A stretch of 64,000 nucleotides of DNA, taken from contig JAQFVV010006471.1 of the NCBI GenBank assembly GCA_028023455.1, positions 932,001 to 996,000 of the forward strand, given 5' to 3'. Of this stretch, positions 11,928 through 25,188 are shown piece by piece. The position numbers and the translations under genes were made by a program. Below the pieces are notes generated by a model. It did not search any database and had not been told where the DNA came from. It worked only from the letters and a program-made list of their open reading frames with translations. Each line of letters starts with the position of its first letter. Within the stretch, counting starts at the first letter, position 1. The DNA comes from Epiperipatus broadwayi (Eukaryota > Onychophora > Udeonychophora > Euonychophora > Peripatidae).

Positions 11928-13740
11928 TATATATATTCTTAACTGAGGTTTTAGTTGGGCTAAAGATATTCTCTAGTTTTCCAAAATGATTATTAATAAT
12001 CACTAATATATTTATTTGAAATGGTGGGTGTTAAAGTTGTATTACAAGTATTTAAAAAATTATTATTTATTATATATATTATACCTATATACATTTGGGC
12101 TGTACACTACAGTATATAAAAAAAGGAAATATATTGATATTTTTTATTTGATTTAATTTATGGATAATGGAGGTGTTGAATTATAAAGATTAACTAAATA
12201 ACTATGGCAACCATAATAATATGATAATATTCTTATTTCTTATTAATATTATCAAATCATAAATTGGTTGTAGTCAATTTTAAAAGAAAAATAAGTGAAT
12301 CATAAAATAAAATTATTATTATTGCATTTCAACATTTATTACTATATTCACCATAGCATCTTATTTATTGCAAAATTAAATATTTCAAATATCCTTGTTT
12401 ATTTATTAGTATAGTGGAATATATTAAAGATATATGTTAATTATATATATTTTAGTAAAATGTAAAGAAAATGTTATGAGAATTCTTTATTTTTAGTTGA
12501 AATGAAAAATAATATTGAAATTGTAAAACAGAATTTTTTTATTGTATCAAATGTTTTCTAGAAGTCTTCATTTTTATTTGTTGCAAAAAATAATTTTTTT
12601 ACACTAAACAGTGACCATCGAGTTCAATTGAAGAGTTATCCAAGCAACACTGATATAAGTGAAAATAGGTTATAAATAGAAGAACTGAACCACTTTAACT
12701 CAGCTCTTTTTTTTTGTCATTGTCTAGAACAAACACTTTCACATTCATCTTTAGAAATTGTTAATCTTACTTTAAAAGTAATTAATTGCTCAAATACTGG
12801 AAGAATAAAAATGTAAACTGTCTGTCCATTCTGTTTGGGGCAGTTAGTTGATAAAATTCCAAAAAAAAATAATGGGATGTATTATAAAAGAAGAAAGTAA
12901 AAACATCAAAATTCATTTTTATTCCACATAAGCTATAAAATATTTCATTATTAAAATTTGGGATTACATCTATATATTAAAAATGAATACAAACACCATC
13001 ATATATATATATGGGTGTCATCTTTTTTTGATTAAGGAATTCTACAAAATCAATTGATCTAAACCTATGTGATATTAAATTGAAATTTTACCTTATTCAC
13101 TTTGAAAAAATGCTAGCATTTATTATTTGTCTTGATCATAATTCTGTCAATGAAAGAACAACCTTTTCATCTATCATTACAAATGAAGAATAAGACAAGT
13201 GATGTGCAGATTTTGCACTGACCAAGTAACTTATTTTTTAAAGGTTGGATATATCTATACTTGAAAGAAAAATATCAGAATTTAAAGAAAAGAAAAAATA
13301 AGTAATTAAATTCAAATCCTCAATTATTATTATTCATGCTTGTGTTCTCTCTACCTTAAGAGGATCATTTCTTTGTATTTAGATCATAAATAAGAAAACT
13401 AGGAGCTGTAATTGAATGAAATGTATAAAAAGGAAAAATAAAACTTTCAGTGTAGGTTATGTGTTATATATAATTTTTATTTTAAAAGAAAATGTATGTT
13501 TTGTTTATTTTTATTTTAAAATATAACATTTATGTATGAATAAACAATGTGCATACTTAGGGATTTATTGATAAACTATCTATACTCTAAAAGGTTGGAG
13601 AGATTTTTTTTAAGTTTAAACTTTTATCCAATGATAAATTAATTTCATTCTCAATATCTTAAAAGATTCATTTTTAGGGAAGACATCTTGAAATTTCTCC
13701 AACAGTTTATGTAGTTGATTGTCATACAAGATACTTTGTG
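11928..13740. other. AT-rich stretch, no gene
   Basis: No motif, repeat family or coding domain is recognised. Short TA runs occur near 11922 and 13000. Confidence 0.5.
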
Positions 13741-13744
<4 letters not shown>

Positions 13745-13782
<38 letters not shown>

Positions 13783-13860
13783 GTATAAAAACTAATATAT
13801 GAATAATATATATATATATAATATATATATATATATATTATTCATTATTAGTTTTTATAG
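13745..13860. repeat. (TA)n with flanking inverted repeat
   Basis: A long TA run (13745-13780) is followed by ATAAAAACTAATATATGAAT, which is mirrored at 13839-13859 by ATTCATTATTAGTTTTTAT. The whole can form a TA-rich hairpin. Confidence 0.8.
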
Positions 13861-15300
13861 AGTAATAGACATTTAAATTTATTATATAATAAAAAGAAAT
13901 AGTATTTGTACTTCTTAACTGTCTACAATTTTAGTCAATTGCATACATTGTTTTTTTTTAATTTAAATTTAATTGAAATCTAATAAACCTGTCTAATTAT
14001 TTTTTGTGTGTGCAAAGTAATTTATGGTAATTAGATCATAATCAAATATAGTCATATATATAGAAATATTTATATTATTATAGGATTGTTGTTAAGTTTC
14101 CTTAGAGATAAACTATATATGGCCATTATATTGAAATATTTGTTTGCTTTATTTTGATTAATCTTGATTGTATAAATAATGTAATTAGTTCATGGTTAAT
14201 TATTAAGAGGTTATCTTATTCAGTTATAAAGATCTTGATAGATTTTATTCTGTCATTATTCAGAATGATTTGCCTTAATTATCTTTAAAACTTTTTTAAG
14301 ATAGATCATAGAATTTATTAACTATTAAATCCTAATATGTATCTTTCCCTATAATACATGCCAATAATTATTTTATATGGTTTAATTGTCCCTATAATAC
14401 ATGCCAATAATTATTTTATATGGTTTAATTGTCATAAAATCTATTTTATAATTTATTTACAGGAAATTTATATAGATAAATAGGATTAGTTGACTATGAT
14501 TTGGTAAATATCCAATAGAAACCTACCACATGTTTGATATAATGATATGATTGGACATTAAAAATTCAAGATTATCTAATAATTCATTGATAATGAGTTT
14601 TTGTAGAGTATTTCATTTTGATATATAATTTAAGCAATAATAGTACCTTGATGTAAAGTATGGTATGATAAGTTATTATTTTTAACATTTTATTAAACTA
14701 GATGTAAAACTGATTAATGGTTTATTTTATTTAAACATTATAGATATTGTAGGTTTATAAAACAATCTGTAAATGTTATCATAACCATTTATAAACTACT
14801 TTATTTAGTTAGGAAATATCATTAAATTTTATTATAAATTTACATTACTATCTGTAATATTTGATTAGTAAAGTATATCAGAACTTAGTTGTTTATTGAT
14901 TTGAATTTGGTTTTATTCAGTTATAAATTAAATAGATATCTTAGGCATATATCATTGTTTAGGACAATGATATATGATTTGACTGCTTATTGTAGTTTAT
15001 TTTGGATAATGAATAGATTTGGTGATATCTGAAGTGATGATCTTGTTTTTGTTTTTTTGTTGTTTTAAATGCTATCTGAATAAATTAGGTTTTAATAAAG
15101 ATTGTCATCTCTATTATAATTGGAAATGTTATTGCATAATGTAACTAATGACTGAGCTAGATCATTTTATACAGATTATAACAGAGTTACTATTTATTGG
15201 TACATGATTTTCTCTGTTACAAATAATATTTAAATCGTAAGAACATTTCTTCATTATCTTTTATTTTATTTTTGTGTCAGTAATAAATGGTTCTCTAAAA
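13861..15300. other. AT-rich stretch, no gene
   Basis: Nothing is recognised apart from the 43-bp tandem duplication listed separately. Confidence 0.5.
14347..14432 (+). repeat. Exact 43-bp tandem duplication
   Basis: The unit starting CCCTATAATACATGCCAATA begins at 14347 and again at 14390 with no difference that I can see. This is a recent simple duplication. Confidence 0.9.
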
Positions 15301-15309
15301 CCTGTAGGG

Positions 15310-15346
<37 letters not shown>

Positions 15347-15353
15347 CTACAGG

Positions 15354-15385
<32 letters not shown>
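15301..15385. repeat. (TA)n hairpin with CCTGTAGGG arms
   Basis: CCTGTAGGG (15301-15309) and its reverse complement CCCTACAGG (15345-15353) enclose a pure TA run, and a second TA run follows. The arms look like the remains of an inverted-repeat element collapsed around TA repeats. Confidence 0.8.
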
Positions 15386-15386
<1 letters not shown>

Positions 15387-15388
<2 letters not shown>

Positions 15389-16651
15389 AACAGTCTCATT
15401 GGTACATTCAGGTAACAAAATCCAGAGTCCAGGCAAAACACATTACAGCTGATCTAGAAGAGGTGGTGAGATGTCAAATCTGACCAAACTTCAACTCATT
15501 TAGCAGAACTCCATGACTTAACACTCTATGAATGCCATTTATAAGGTTACACCTGGTCTCAGTACTTCAGCAAGCTGAATGAGCAAATGAAGAAACATGA
15601 GAGTTGGGGAAAATTAACAATTTATATATATTATTAAGAGCTAAATAAACTAGTTAACATGCTAAGACTTAACTAAAAGATTGCATATTATACATATTAA
15701 AAGTAAGAAATTTGAATGAATTGGAGTTAGCTTGTAAGTAAACATGTGAAACAATTTATATTTTAAATAGTTTTATTAAAATAAATAATTAATTAATTCA
15801 ATAAAACAAAAGAACAGCAATTACTTAGGTTAGAATATGCACACAGATGTTACAGAAATGATGAGATTAATTTAAGACAGCAATCTTCTCTTTAATATTT
15901 AATTTAATTTATACATGTGGTTGTGGTTAATAAATCATGCCTATTAGATTTTGATGTGCAAAACTATTCTTAGGCTTGCCAATGTTATAAGCCGAACATT
16001 AGCCAGGATGATTATTATATATAGCATTAAGCTGATTGTTCTAAATACATTACAAACAAGAAATTTAATAATCTCATCATACAGATTCACCATGGTTATC
16101 TATATTATGGGTTCAGACTAATGCTGAAGCATTAATAATAAGGAGAAGAACTGATTACCTTTATGTTTGCATCCAGAGACTTTGATGCTAGTAAAATACT
16201 AAAATTAAGATTGCAATGTGAGTGAGTAATTGTTCACAAGCTTCAATATCAAATACTTGGTGCCCTAAGATTGAATGGCTTGCTGCAATTAAATAAAAAC
16301 CTTCATAGTTCAGAAACTCAGATCAGCTACGTAAGTTTCCTGGCCTTAAACTCAGTAATATGCTTTGTGCCCTAACCCGAATGGAGGTGACCAGGAGCAG
16401 TCTTCACTGCTATCCCATCAAGATATAGCAAGACCTTAATACACCAATGGTGGCTTAGTAAGAGCACACTTACAATGCATAGTAATACAAACATGTATAT
16501 ATAGAATTAATTAACTTACGCACCTAAACAGATAATTTCTATCTGCTATAATTAACTCAATCCAGTTCTTAGGTTAGATTATAGGAATCATGCTAAGAAA
16601 CAGGGCTAATTAATTCATTAATCTAGTTAATACTCTGAATCTGTATTCATA
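15387..16651 (+). mobile_element. Possible solo LTR or other insertion
   Basis: Between two TA runs lies about 1.26 kb of less AT-rich sequence. It begins TGTAACAGTCTC and ends CTGTATTCA, so its ends have the TG...CA form usual for LTRs, and TGTAACA is a common LTR start. The interior has no open frame of note and no recognised domain. A primer site, polypurine tract and second LTR are absent, so if it is an LTR it is a solo one. A distinctive GC-richer part spans about 16260-16460. Because the flanks are TA repeats, a target duplication cannot be judged. Confidence 0.3.
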
Positions 16652-16654
16652 TAT

Positions 16655-17812
16655 ATATATGATCAATAGATGGCATTTTACCAAAAACACCATCAAAGCG
16701 TATGTTTGTTTACATAAACGTCAGAGTAAGCATTCACTATCTCTATCATTAGATCCACCTTCAGATCATGATTTCAAGCTATTTGCCATCATCAGTGAAA
16801 GAATAGGAATAAAAAACTAGATCTAAACACTAACTCTGAGTGTTTATGAAACAATTTTTATTCAACTTGCAAGCGTGAATTTTTTAGACATCGTAATGTC
16901 TTCAAACTCAGCATAGCAAGTCAGATAGCTATATGGGTCTGATATCAGTTCAATATCACCACATAGTAGAAGCCTCTGCAATATATATCATTGCAAGAAA
17001 ATCTCAAAGGTACATTTATGAAAAACAAAAAAACAAGTTAAACTTGCTAACGCTTGTATTTATGATCAATAGATGGCATTTTACCAAAAAAACCGTCAAA
17101 GCGTATGTTTGTTTACATAAACGTCAGAGTAAGCATTCACTATTTCTATTGTTAGATCCACCTTCAGATCATGATTACAAGCTATTTGCTATCATCAGTG
17201 AAGGAATAGGAATAAGAAACTAGATCTAAACACTAACTCTGAGCATTTATGAAACAATTTCTATTCAGTTTGCAAGTGTGAATTTTTTAGACATCGTAAT
17301 GTAAACATATGCTTTGATGGTGTTTTTGGTAAAACGCCATCTATTGATCATAAATACAAGCATTAGCAAGCTCAACTTGTTTTTTTGTTTTTCATAAATG
17401 TACCTTTGAGGTTTTCTTGCAATGATATATATTGCAGAGGCTTCTACTATGTGGTGATACTGAACTGATATCGGACCCATATAGCCATCTGGCTTCTATG
17501 CTGAGTTTGAAGCCATTATTGTGTCTAAAAAATTCACACTTGCAAGCTGAATAGAAATTGTTTCATAAACGCTCAGAGTTAGAGTTTAGATCTAGTTTCT
17601 TATTCCTATTCCTTCACTGATGATAACAAATAGCTTGAAATCATGATCTGAAGGTGGATCTAATGATAGAGATAGTGAATGCTTACTCTGACATTTATGT
17701 AAACAAACATATGCTTTGACGGTGTTTTTGATAAAATGCCATCTATTGATCATAAATACAAGCGTTAGCAAGTTTAACTTGTTTTTTGTTTTTCATATAT
17801 ATATATGATTAA
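16655..17812. repeat. Composite inverted array of family B units
   Basis: Two forward units (about 16660-17035 and 17036-17300) are followed by a reverse-oriented unit (about 17301-17812). Landmarks are GATCAATAGATGGCATTTTA at 16660 and 17066, its reverse complement at 17333 and 17735, ATTCACACTTGCAAG near 17531, and an AAACAAGTTAAACTTGCTAA terminal block at 17030 that is mirrored near 17770. The array ends in a TA run. Two similar short open frames (16933-17223 plus and 17265-17480 minus) are simply the same repeat read in both orientations. Relatedness to the 11.3-kb palindrome makes this a local repeat family, probably TA-targeted. Confidence 0.75.
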
Positions 17813-18720
17813 ATTAGGGAGGACAAAGTATATTTAATGGCCTTAACAATATACTTTAATATCATCCTTGATTACCATCATACTTCTAACTAATAAGTAA
17901 AATCATAATTTTAATAACTTGTCATGCAAACCTTAAAAACTATAACATCAATAACATAATGAATAAGATTTTGAAGCAGCAATTTATTTATGCTAAGTGG
18001 CATTGTTAAATAGTATGCTGGAGAGTTTACAATGATCTCGCCCTTAAAAAGTTAATGAAATAATTACTCGCTGCCTTGAAATATTGGCATAGCATAGCAT
18101 ATATTAAAATAAATGAAATGAAATAATTTAAAACAAAAATTATAGTCAAGACCACAGTTTTATAGAGAATTAAAAATAATAACTGAATACAATTATTGGA
18201 ATTAAGTAATGAATTTACATTAGTTAAGAATTCAAGCAAGTTTAATAGTTTTAAAATTTTAGAAATGAATTGATTTAAAAGGAAATTAATAATGAGATTG
18301 AACATTCAGTAGATTTACAGTAGCTAGCTTACTATTTAATTTTACAGTTTAAAGATTTTAATTTAAGAGCTCTGTGGTTATGAAGAAATATTACCGATTT
18401 TATTCAGCAGCTTGTACATCAGACACTTGGAGATAGGCAATATGGCACTCTTCATTGGATAGGTTGTTTTGTGGTAAAGTCTTCTCTCTACCACAGGCAG
18501 TGGCTGGAGCTCTCCATCCTGATAATGATGATCACATGTTGTGGCATCAGATGACCATCCTCCATAGGAAGAAATGGAAAATCTGCCACCCTCCACCAAT
18601 AAATTCACAGAATATTAATTTCCTACAAGCTGGATTCACAGTGGGATGAATCCATTAGCACTTGTTTATAATTTCAAATTTAAATTTGTAAAAGTGACTA
18701 ATTATTGTTTAATATTTTAA
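17813..18720. other. No gene; GC-richer block inside
   Basis: Mostly AT-rich. The part at 18378-18660 is noticeably less AT-rich and is open on both strands (plus 18455-18649, minus 18378-18608). I recognise no domain in either translation. It could be a fragment of an unidentified element or a diverged exon; there is no strong reason to prefer a strand. Confidence 0.35.
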
Positions 18721-18749
18721 GTCAACATGGGTAGGATGAAAAGATTGGA

Positions 18750-18939
18750 AGCAATGTGGGCTTTGAGCATTCTATCACCAGATTTTCAATAAAATGGATG
18801 GCCAAAAAGTTGTGAGGTGGAGTGGATTGAAGCTTGTCCATTAAAGTATGAAGATTGGCTATCTTAATATAAACTGAGCATTGATTGTATATATGCATGG
18901 AGAAGATAATCTGGACCAACTGATGAGTGCTGGTCTAGC

Positions 18940-18981
<42 letters not shown>

Positions 18982-19110
18982 ATATATATATATTGGTGAT
19001 TATTTATTTTTTCAACATGTGTGTGATCAAGTGTGTCAGCAGTATGAGGTAGCATGGATAGTTGAAAGTCATGTGAAAGTCTAAGTTCAAACCCCCTATA
19101 TATTACATAT
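18750..19110 (+). repeat. Family A, solo right arm plus tail (copy 2)
   Basis: Matches the right arm and tail of the copy at 1-450: ATGGATGGCCAAAAAG near 18794, TAATCTGGACCAACTGATGA near 18908 and AACATGTGTGTGATCA near 19014, then a tail TAGCATGGATAGTTGAAAG ending in AGTTCAAACCCCC near 19083. The last block resembles a tRNA B box. A TA microsatellite (18942-18988) has expanded inside the repeat at the place where copy 1 has only ACATATAT. There is no left arm, so this copy cannot fold on itself. Confidence 0.75.
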
Positions 19111-19438
19111 TGGAATGCAGGTATGAAAAAGCCTGTACTGCAGGAAAAAAAATCATATATTTTAAGTGAAGTAAATTTAGTTTGGTTTAGCCAATCAATT
19201 TCCAAAGGGATCTAAAATAGTATTGCTCAGTGCATTTTGTTATTGACTAAGTTTCTGTTATGAAAATATTATTGCAAAATTATAAATGTAGAAACTTAGC
19301 CTATGCACTATTTTATAACCAGGTGTATGGAGCGATTTTTATTGACAATATTTTAATTTTAAATCTAGAAATTTAACAACTCTTTTAAACAATATTTTGT
19401 TATATATGTATGCTGGTCGTAAGTGAATTTTATACCTG

Positions 19439-19521
19439 TATATATATATATATATATATAATATATATATATATATAATAATATATATATATATAATATA
19501 TAAATATAATATATATATATA
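19439..19521. repeat. Interrupted (TA)n microsatellite
   Basis: TA runs broken by TAATA interruptions, overlapping chance open frames rich in Y and I. Confidence 0.9.
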
Positions 19522-21461
19522 GATTCTCAATGAAAATTAACGAATTGACTTTTTTTTAATAAATAAATTTTTAATTTTAAAAAGATCTAATTTTTAAATA
19601 CAGATACACTGTAATATATATATAAACCAATAATATATCAGTCTGTTCTCGCATATATATGTGCTCTGATACATATATAACAATGTTTATGTTGATATAT
19701 GTGTACTCACAGGGTTTTAAAGTTAGTACAGATAGGATATGGTGTAAAACAGGTGAAACATATAGTCTGTAAGAATATACTGTTTTAATATATAGATGTA
19801 GGACTTGAAGATTTATATATATATTACATTAAATATTTTATGGATTAATTTTTATGTAAATAGTTGAGATATTCTAAAATATCTACTGATATATGTTTAA
19901 TGATAGTGTTACTAGGTATATTACTAATATTTCTAAGCTAAACTATTTACTCTAATTGCCAACAATAGCTTTTTGTCTTAAAATTACTTTAAAACAAAAA
20001 TATCCTACTCTTATTTCAAACCCAAGAAATTATATAGATTTAAACTCGGACAGATATTTTTGTAACTATGTGAACAATGGAGAATTACATTTTCTTTGAT
20101 ATTCTATAAATATCAATTGATCTTCCCCTGGAATCTCTTCAAATTAAAATTAAACAACATCATAATTAATTTATGAAAATATTTAATGTCTGCAACTCTC
20201 AGGAGATGAGGATGTATTGATATTTACAGGTTGTCAATCAATTGATCTAAAATAACAAATTGCAAAATACACTATTAGAGCACTAAAAACATTCAAAAAG
20301 AAATGAAAGTCAAAGTAAGATATTCATAATGGAGTCAATTCATTACTGAAAATTAATATTTGATAATGACTTAAAGTCTGTTAATATAATTAATTTTTAT
20401 ATAAGCAATTTTTTCTTAACTCTATATTATTAAATTACAATTGAAAATATAAATTTTTCATTGGCAAAGAATTAATGAAAAAGTTTAAGTAGTTTGATCT
20501 AGTTAACTTTGATATAGATGGAGATATATTATTTTTAACAAAAAACTAACAAGTATCAACATCACATGACCACCATCTCTTATGTTTGTCTTCTGGCATC
20601 CATTGATTACTCTAGCTCGCTGTGTGTGGCATACATATAGTGAGTTTTGTCTGTTTTAAGTATCAACATAACACAGAAATTTTAAAATGAAAACATAAAC
20701 AATTTTGAATTAATATATTCTAGATTGCCATAAAGGATTAATATTATGTTGTAGCAGTTGTCTATCACTTATCCGTGCAACTTAGGTTTCCTTTATTAAT
20801 ACTTATAAAAATAACAAACTACATCAAAGAAAAAATGAAAGTATTCCTTTCTACTATTTCGTTTAATATTAAAAAAGTCCCAAGCATTAAATATATTATG
20901 TGTATACAATTTTATTATAATTATTACAAATTTTATTATTGAATATATATGTATAATTAAAATTATAAGTTATTTGTAATTATATAAAACAACACATATA
21001 CAATATATAACACAGGAAGAAATGATTAATTGGAGTAGTCACTACTAAAAAAAAGTTTAAAAAAAAAACAGTTATATAATACAATCAATGCATGAACACC
21101 TTTTTGACTAATCCAGATTATACTGAAGCTTTTACCCTTGATTTGAAAATAATTAAATAATTTGCTTGTCATTATTGAATGAATCATTGGATTGGCTAAG
21201 GATAGTGTAAGTGAAATGCAATCAATAGATAAAATGCTTTTCCGAATTATGAAATTATTCGTTTTTCTAATATAGTTGCTCTGTGATCATTTGTAGTTTA
21301 AAAATTCTAATCATGCTATAGTTAAGAAAAATAAAGCCTATATTATTTTTTTCTAATATTTGTATATTTACTGTATTAATTAGTATTTTAAGTATCAATA
21401 ATAATTATTAGCTAATTATATTTAATTTTTCAGAAGTCTGTTTTTTTGTTTTGTTTTTTTT

Positions 21462-21480
21462 TTTGGGGGGGGAGGGGGGT
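21462..21480 (+). repeat. Poly-T then G-run
   Basis: A T run is followed by GGGGGGGGAGGGGGG, an unusual G-rich patch in this AT-rich setting that could form a quadruplex-like structure. Confidence 0.7.
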
Positions 21481-24400
21481 TCCTGACAGAGATATTTTAA
21501 GTTCTGGCTCTGGCTAAGCATTTATCATAAAGCTTGTAGAGGAAGGAATTGGCAATCCTCACTGTTTATAACTTACAAGCTTAGGAGATAGTGTCATGTG
21601 ATCTATGACTCTTATTTTGACTATTTTCTTTATGAAGTCTTTTGTTTTAAAGTAAAGTAATTTTATAGGTTAACATAAAATATTTGCAATTTAAAGATTA
21701 TAAAATTTAAAGTTAACTCTATTGTATGATGATAACATTTTGTGCAGATAACTGTTAAATCAAATCAAATTCACTAATACTTAATCCGGTGCGAGGTTAT
21801 AGTGTGCACTGTATCACTATACACTACTTCAATTATGGCCTGTCCAAAATAAAAATATAAATAAAAATGAAAACAATAAAATTTGTGATTTAAATTTTTT
21901 TAGATATAGCAGTAGTTTTTTATTTTATTTTCAAGTGCCCTCACTAACTTCAAATTTATAAGTGTTACTATTTAGATATAATCCAGTTATATTTGTGAAT
22001 TCCAGTTACAGTAAAAGTACATAAATTTTATTTTTTATGTTTTTGTTTTTCAATGTTAATATGATATAATATTTCATGGAATAAACTGTTTAAATGTCAG
22101 GATAGAAGCTTTATAATTTTTTTATATTTCATAAAGTATCTTTTCTGAGCAGTAAAATGAAATTTATAAGTAAATAAAAAATATTTAAATGTTTTTGTAT
22201 TGCATCAAAAAGCATAAAAGTTTGTATAAATAATTTACTTGAAAATTTTAAATAAATAACTGTTAAAATAATGAATGAATGGATTTAAAATTAATATGTA
22301 TTTAAAAACATTAAAACAGCTGGAGAAACTATGTCTATTAATAAACTTCTATTAGATTTTCCATAAGAAAAAAAGTTATTGAAGAAAATGTATATCATCC
22401 AGAAAAGTGTTTAATTATAATGAAACTGGATTATTCTGATTTATCAATGCCTTGAAAAGATCATAGACTAGTATTTTACTATTCATTTCATTTACACAAA
22501 ATAAAAAATATTACAGTATTTTATTATTTTATTTGTTGATTAAATGTGAATGAGTTAACATACATACACATTAATGTATATATATATTTGTTGTTTCAAT
22601 TTAATAATCAGCATCTGAAACACAAAATTGGACAAAATAGAATTATAAATTTGGAAACCACTTTTAACTCCTTTCATAGACTTAAATTAATAAAAGCCTT
22701 AAAATTTCAAACTAAAGCCAACCGTATTGCATAATTATATAGTTCTGGATATCAAATCACTAACTATATATTTTAGTAACTTCAGTTTTTTTAACTAAAG
22801 ATCTTTGAAAATTTATTGCAATATATCAAAGACTTATAATGACATGCATAATGTTAGAAATAAATTTTAGATAAAAAGGAAGTAGTTTAATGATTTTATA
22901 AATACTTACCTTTTATTGCTTTTATATATTTTGATATTTTGATGATTTTATATATGATGTCTGTGAAGAGAAATTACAAATTTGATTCATCTTTCAAGTC
23001 ATTATATAGTCTAGTTAGGTCATTAATCTATGAATTGTGACATTTTAATTCATTTACCATAACCACCACTCTGGGATAACATATTGTAATATTAGATGAT
23101 AGTAGTTCTACATATATATATATATAGTTCTACATATATATATAATTTATTTCTTATGCTTTAATTTTAATGATAGTGATTAGAATTGGAAATAATACAG
23201 TGTAATGGTACAGAAAAAGAGGTAATATGAGGACAAGGAAAACCATCATCATCTTTATAAAATACATAAAATATAGTGAAGAATCAAAAGAAATAAAAAT
23301 ATATAGCAGAGAATCAGCATAGAACAGTCAATAAGTAGTTACACTGATCATAAGTTATAAACTATAAATTACTCAGTCTTAAACATAAACACTTAACTCT
23401 TCAATCAATAGTCAACCTTTGCCAAACATAAGATAAAATATAACATAATAATCTGGTTGCACATACTTCAGTTCTAAAATTTCATTCATAATAATTAAAA
23501 CAATTTCTCAGATATTGATACATGCTTATCATCATCAATATTCTGGCCATACAGTGCCATTAGTGTATTGAACAACTGTAAACTTAATTTTTAATAATAA
23601 AAAAACAAAGTGTCGTTAATGGACTTTAAAGTGAATATGTATGTGTCATCCAGCATTGTCATTTCGATGACCAAACACAAGCATAAACCCCTACATCCAT
23701 TTAACTAATCATTAAGCTCTCTAGAGCTAGCTCTAGATCATAAGAATCTGAGAAATAAAACTGCGAGCAAGAGATAAATATGACAGCTTACTGTATTTTA
23801 AATAATTTTACTGAGATAATTTTTTTAATCCTGAAAACACTAAGCTGTAATAAAAGCAAGTCACATACATGCTGCCAATAGAAGAAGGGATAAAGACATT
23901 AACACTAGAATATTTTTAAAAATTTATTTAATATACTAACTAATTAATAATTCAGAAAATTAAAACAATGGCAGGATAATTTAATAATTCAAACATACAT
24001 TTTAATCAAAAATATAAGTTTACATAGCAAATAGTATTAACTTGTTATTAACTCTAACTCATTAAATTAAGCCTCATTAATTTTAAATATGTTTTTCTTG
24101 CAATAGCTAAAAATTGGAAAACAACTTTTCAATAAAGGTAAAAATTTTAAATTAGCTATAAACTTTTATAATTTTGGAAGAAAAATCAATTAAATAAAGA
24201 CATGTTTTAATAATTTAAATTATACATTATGACTATGTCTTATTTATAAAAAAAATTTACCTACCAAAGAGAAAATTTTAAAATAGTTAATTTTTTTTAT
24301 AATTTTGGAGGAAGAGGTTCTTATGATGTAATCAGGCTTGGCCACTTGATGGCATTCTGGCTCGCCAAAACACCTAACAATTGCCATTTACAAGGCCTGA

Positions 24401-24660
24401 CTTACGGCTATAGAAAACATCTATGTTTGTCTTAGCCATTAGAAGGCCATTGATGATGATGTAACACAGAAATAATGTGACCTATTTCTGCTTCGTGACA
24501 GTTGCTGTGAATCCACACACTTAACTTTCATGTACAGTTTGATATATATGAGTGTGTAGTTTGATTAGTCAAATTTTTACAATATACATTACACAATCTT
24601 TGTATTTGTAATGAATTTAAGAAACCTGACTTTATAGTAATTTTCCAAATGGCCACACAC

Positions 24661-24882
24661 TTATTTAGAGAAGGTGTAATGTGTAAAAGCTTGCCGAGGG
24701 TACATCAAAAGAAATTCGGCCAAGTTTGTGTGCGAAATCTCATTTTCATGTGAAATACCACATAGTTCATAAAATGGCTGGCGATCGCGTAACTTTTTCC
24801 GTAGTTGCCGAAAACAGAAGCCGAGTATTTCTGCTGTCCAATAAAAATATACACGATTTTTTGTAAATTTTATAGAAAGCAC
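24661..24882 (-). CDS. Unrecognised 73-codon frame inside the element
   Basis: This frame lies inside the inverted-repeat-bounded element and is less biased to K, I and F than chance frames nearby; it contains the run YWTAEILGFCFRQLRKKLRD. I recognise no family. It could be a small remnant of the transposase of the parent element, or a chance frame. Nothing is known about expression. Confidence 0.2.
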   Translation of the reverse strand: MLSIKFTKNRVYFYWTAEILGFCFRQLRKKLRDRQPFYELCGISHENEISHTNLAEFLLMYPRQAFTHYTFSK

Positions 24883-25022
24883 ATATTATAAACATGTTTA
24901 ATAAGTAAAGAAGACATTTATCTGTGTTTGTTGTTGTTTAAAAAAGTTTGAGTTTCTTTCTTTTGTCCAACTATGGTTACGATTTTGATATTTTTTATTT
25001 TAGCATTACAAACAACAGAACA

Positions 25023-25188
25023 CTAACCCTAAAACTAACCCTAACCCTAAAACTAACTCGAAACTAACCCTAAACCTAACCTTAAAACTAACCCTAAACC
25101 TAACCCTAAACTAACCCTAAAACTAACCCTAAACTAATCCTAAAACAAACCCTAAAACTAACCCTAAACCTAACCCTAACCCTACACA
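25023..25188 (+). repeat. Interstitial telomere-like array (CCCTAA type)
   Basis: About 165 bases of variant units mixing CTAACC, CTAAAA and CCTAAAC around the CCCTAA motif, which is the complement of TTAGGG. The array is degenerate and has a compound 12-base rhythm, CTAACCCTAAAA. It lies inside a transposon-like element rather than at a chromosome end. The TTAGGG type argues against an arthropod or nematode source. Confidence 0.85.

Larger units (their letters stand above)
19111..24310. other. Long AT-rich stretch, no supported gene
   Basis: No coding domain was recognised. Local items are the TA-rich microsatellite at 19439-19521, a G-run at 21462-21480, and a duplicated TAGTTCTACATATATATA unit near 23100-23140. 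The remainder is unstructured. Confidence 0.5.

Noticed and set aside
16933-17480. Two similar predicted proteins on opposite strands (MGLISVQYHH / MGPISVQYHH)
   Set aside because: They are the same family B repeat read in two orientations; similarity reflects the DNA repeat, not a duplicated gene.
18864-19530. Frames with long YIYIYIY runs
   Set aside because: Translation of TA microsatellites.
25023-25188. Chromosome end
   Set aside because: The array is short, degenerate, internal, and inside an inverted-repeat-bounded element.
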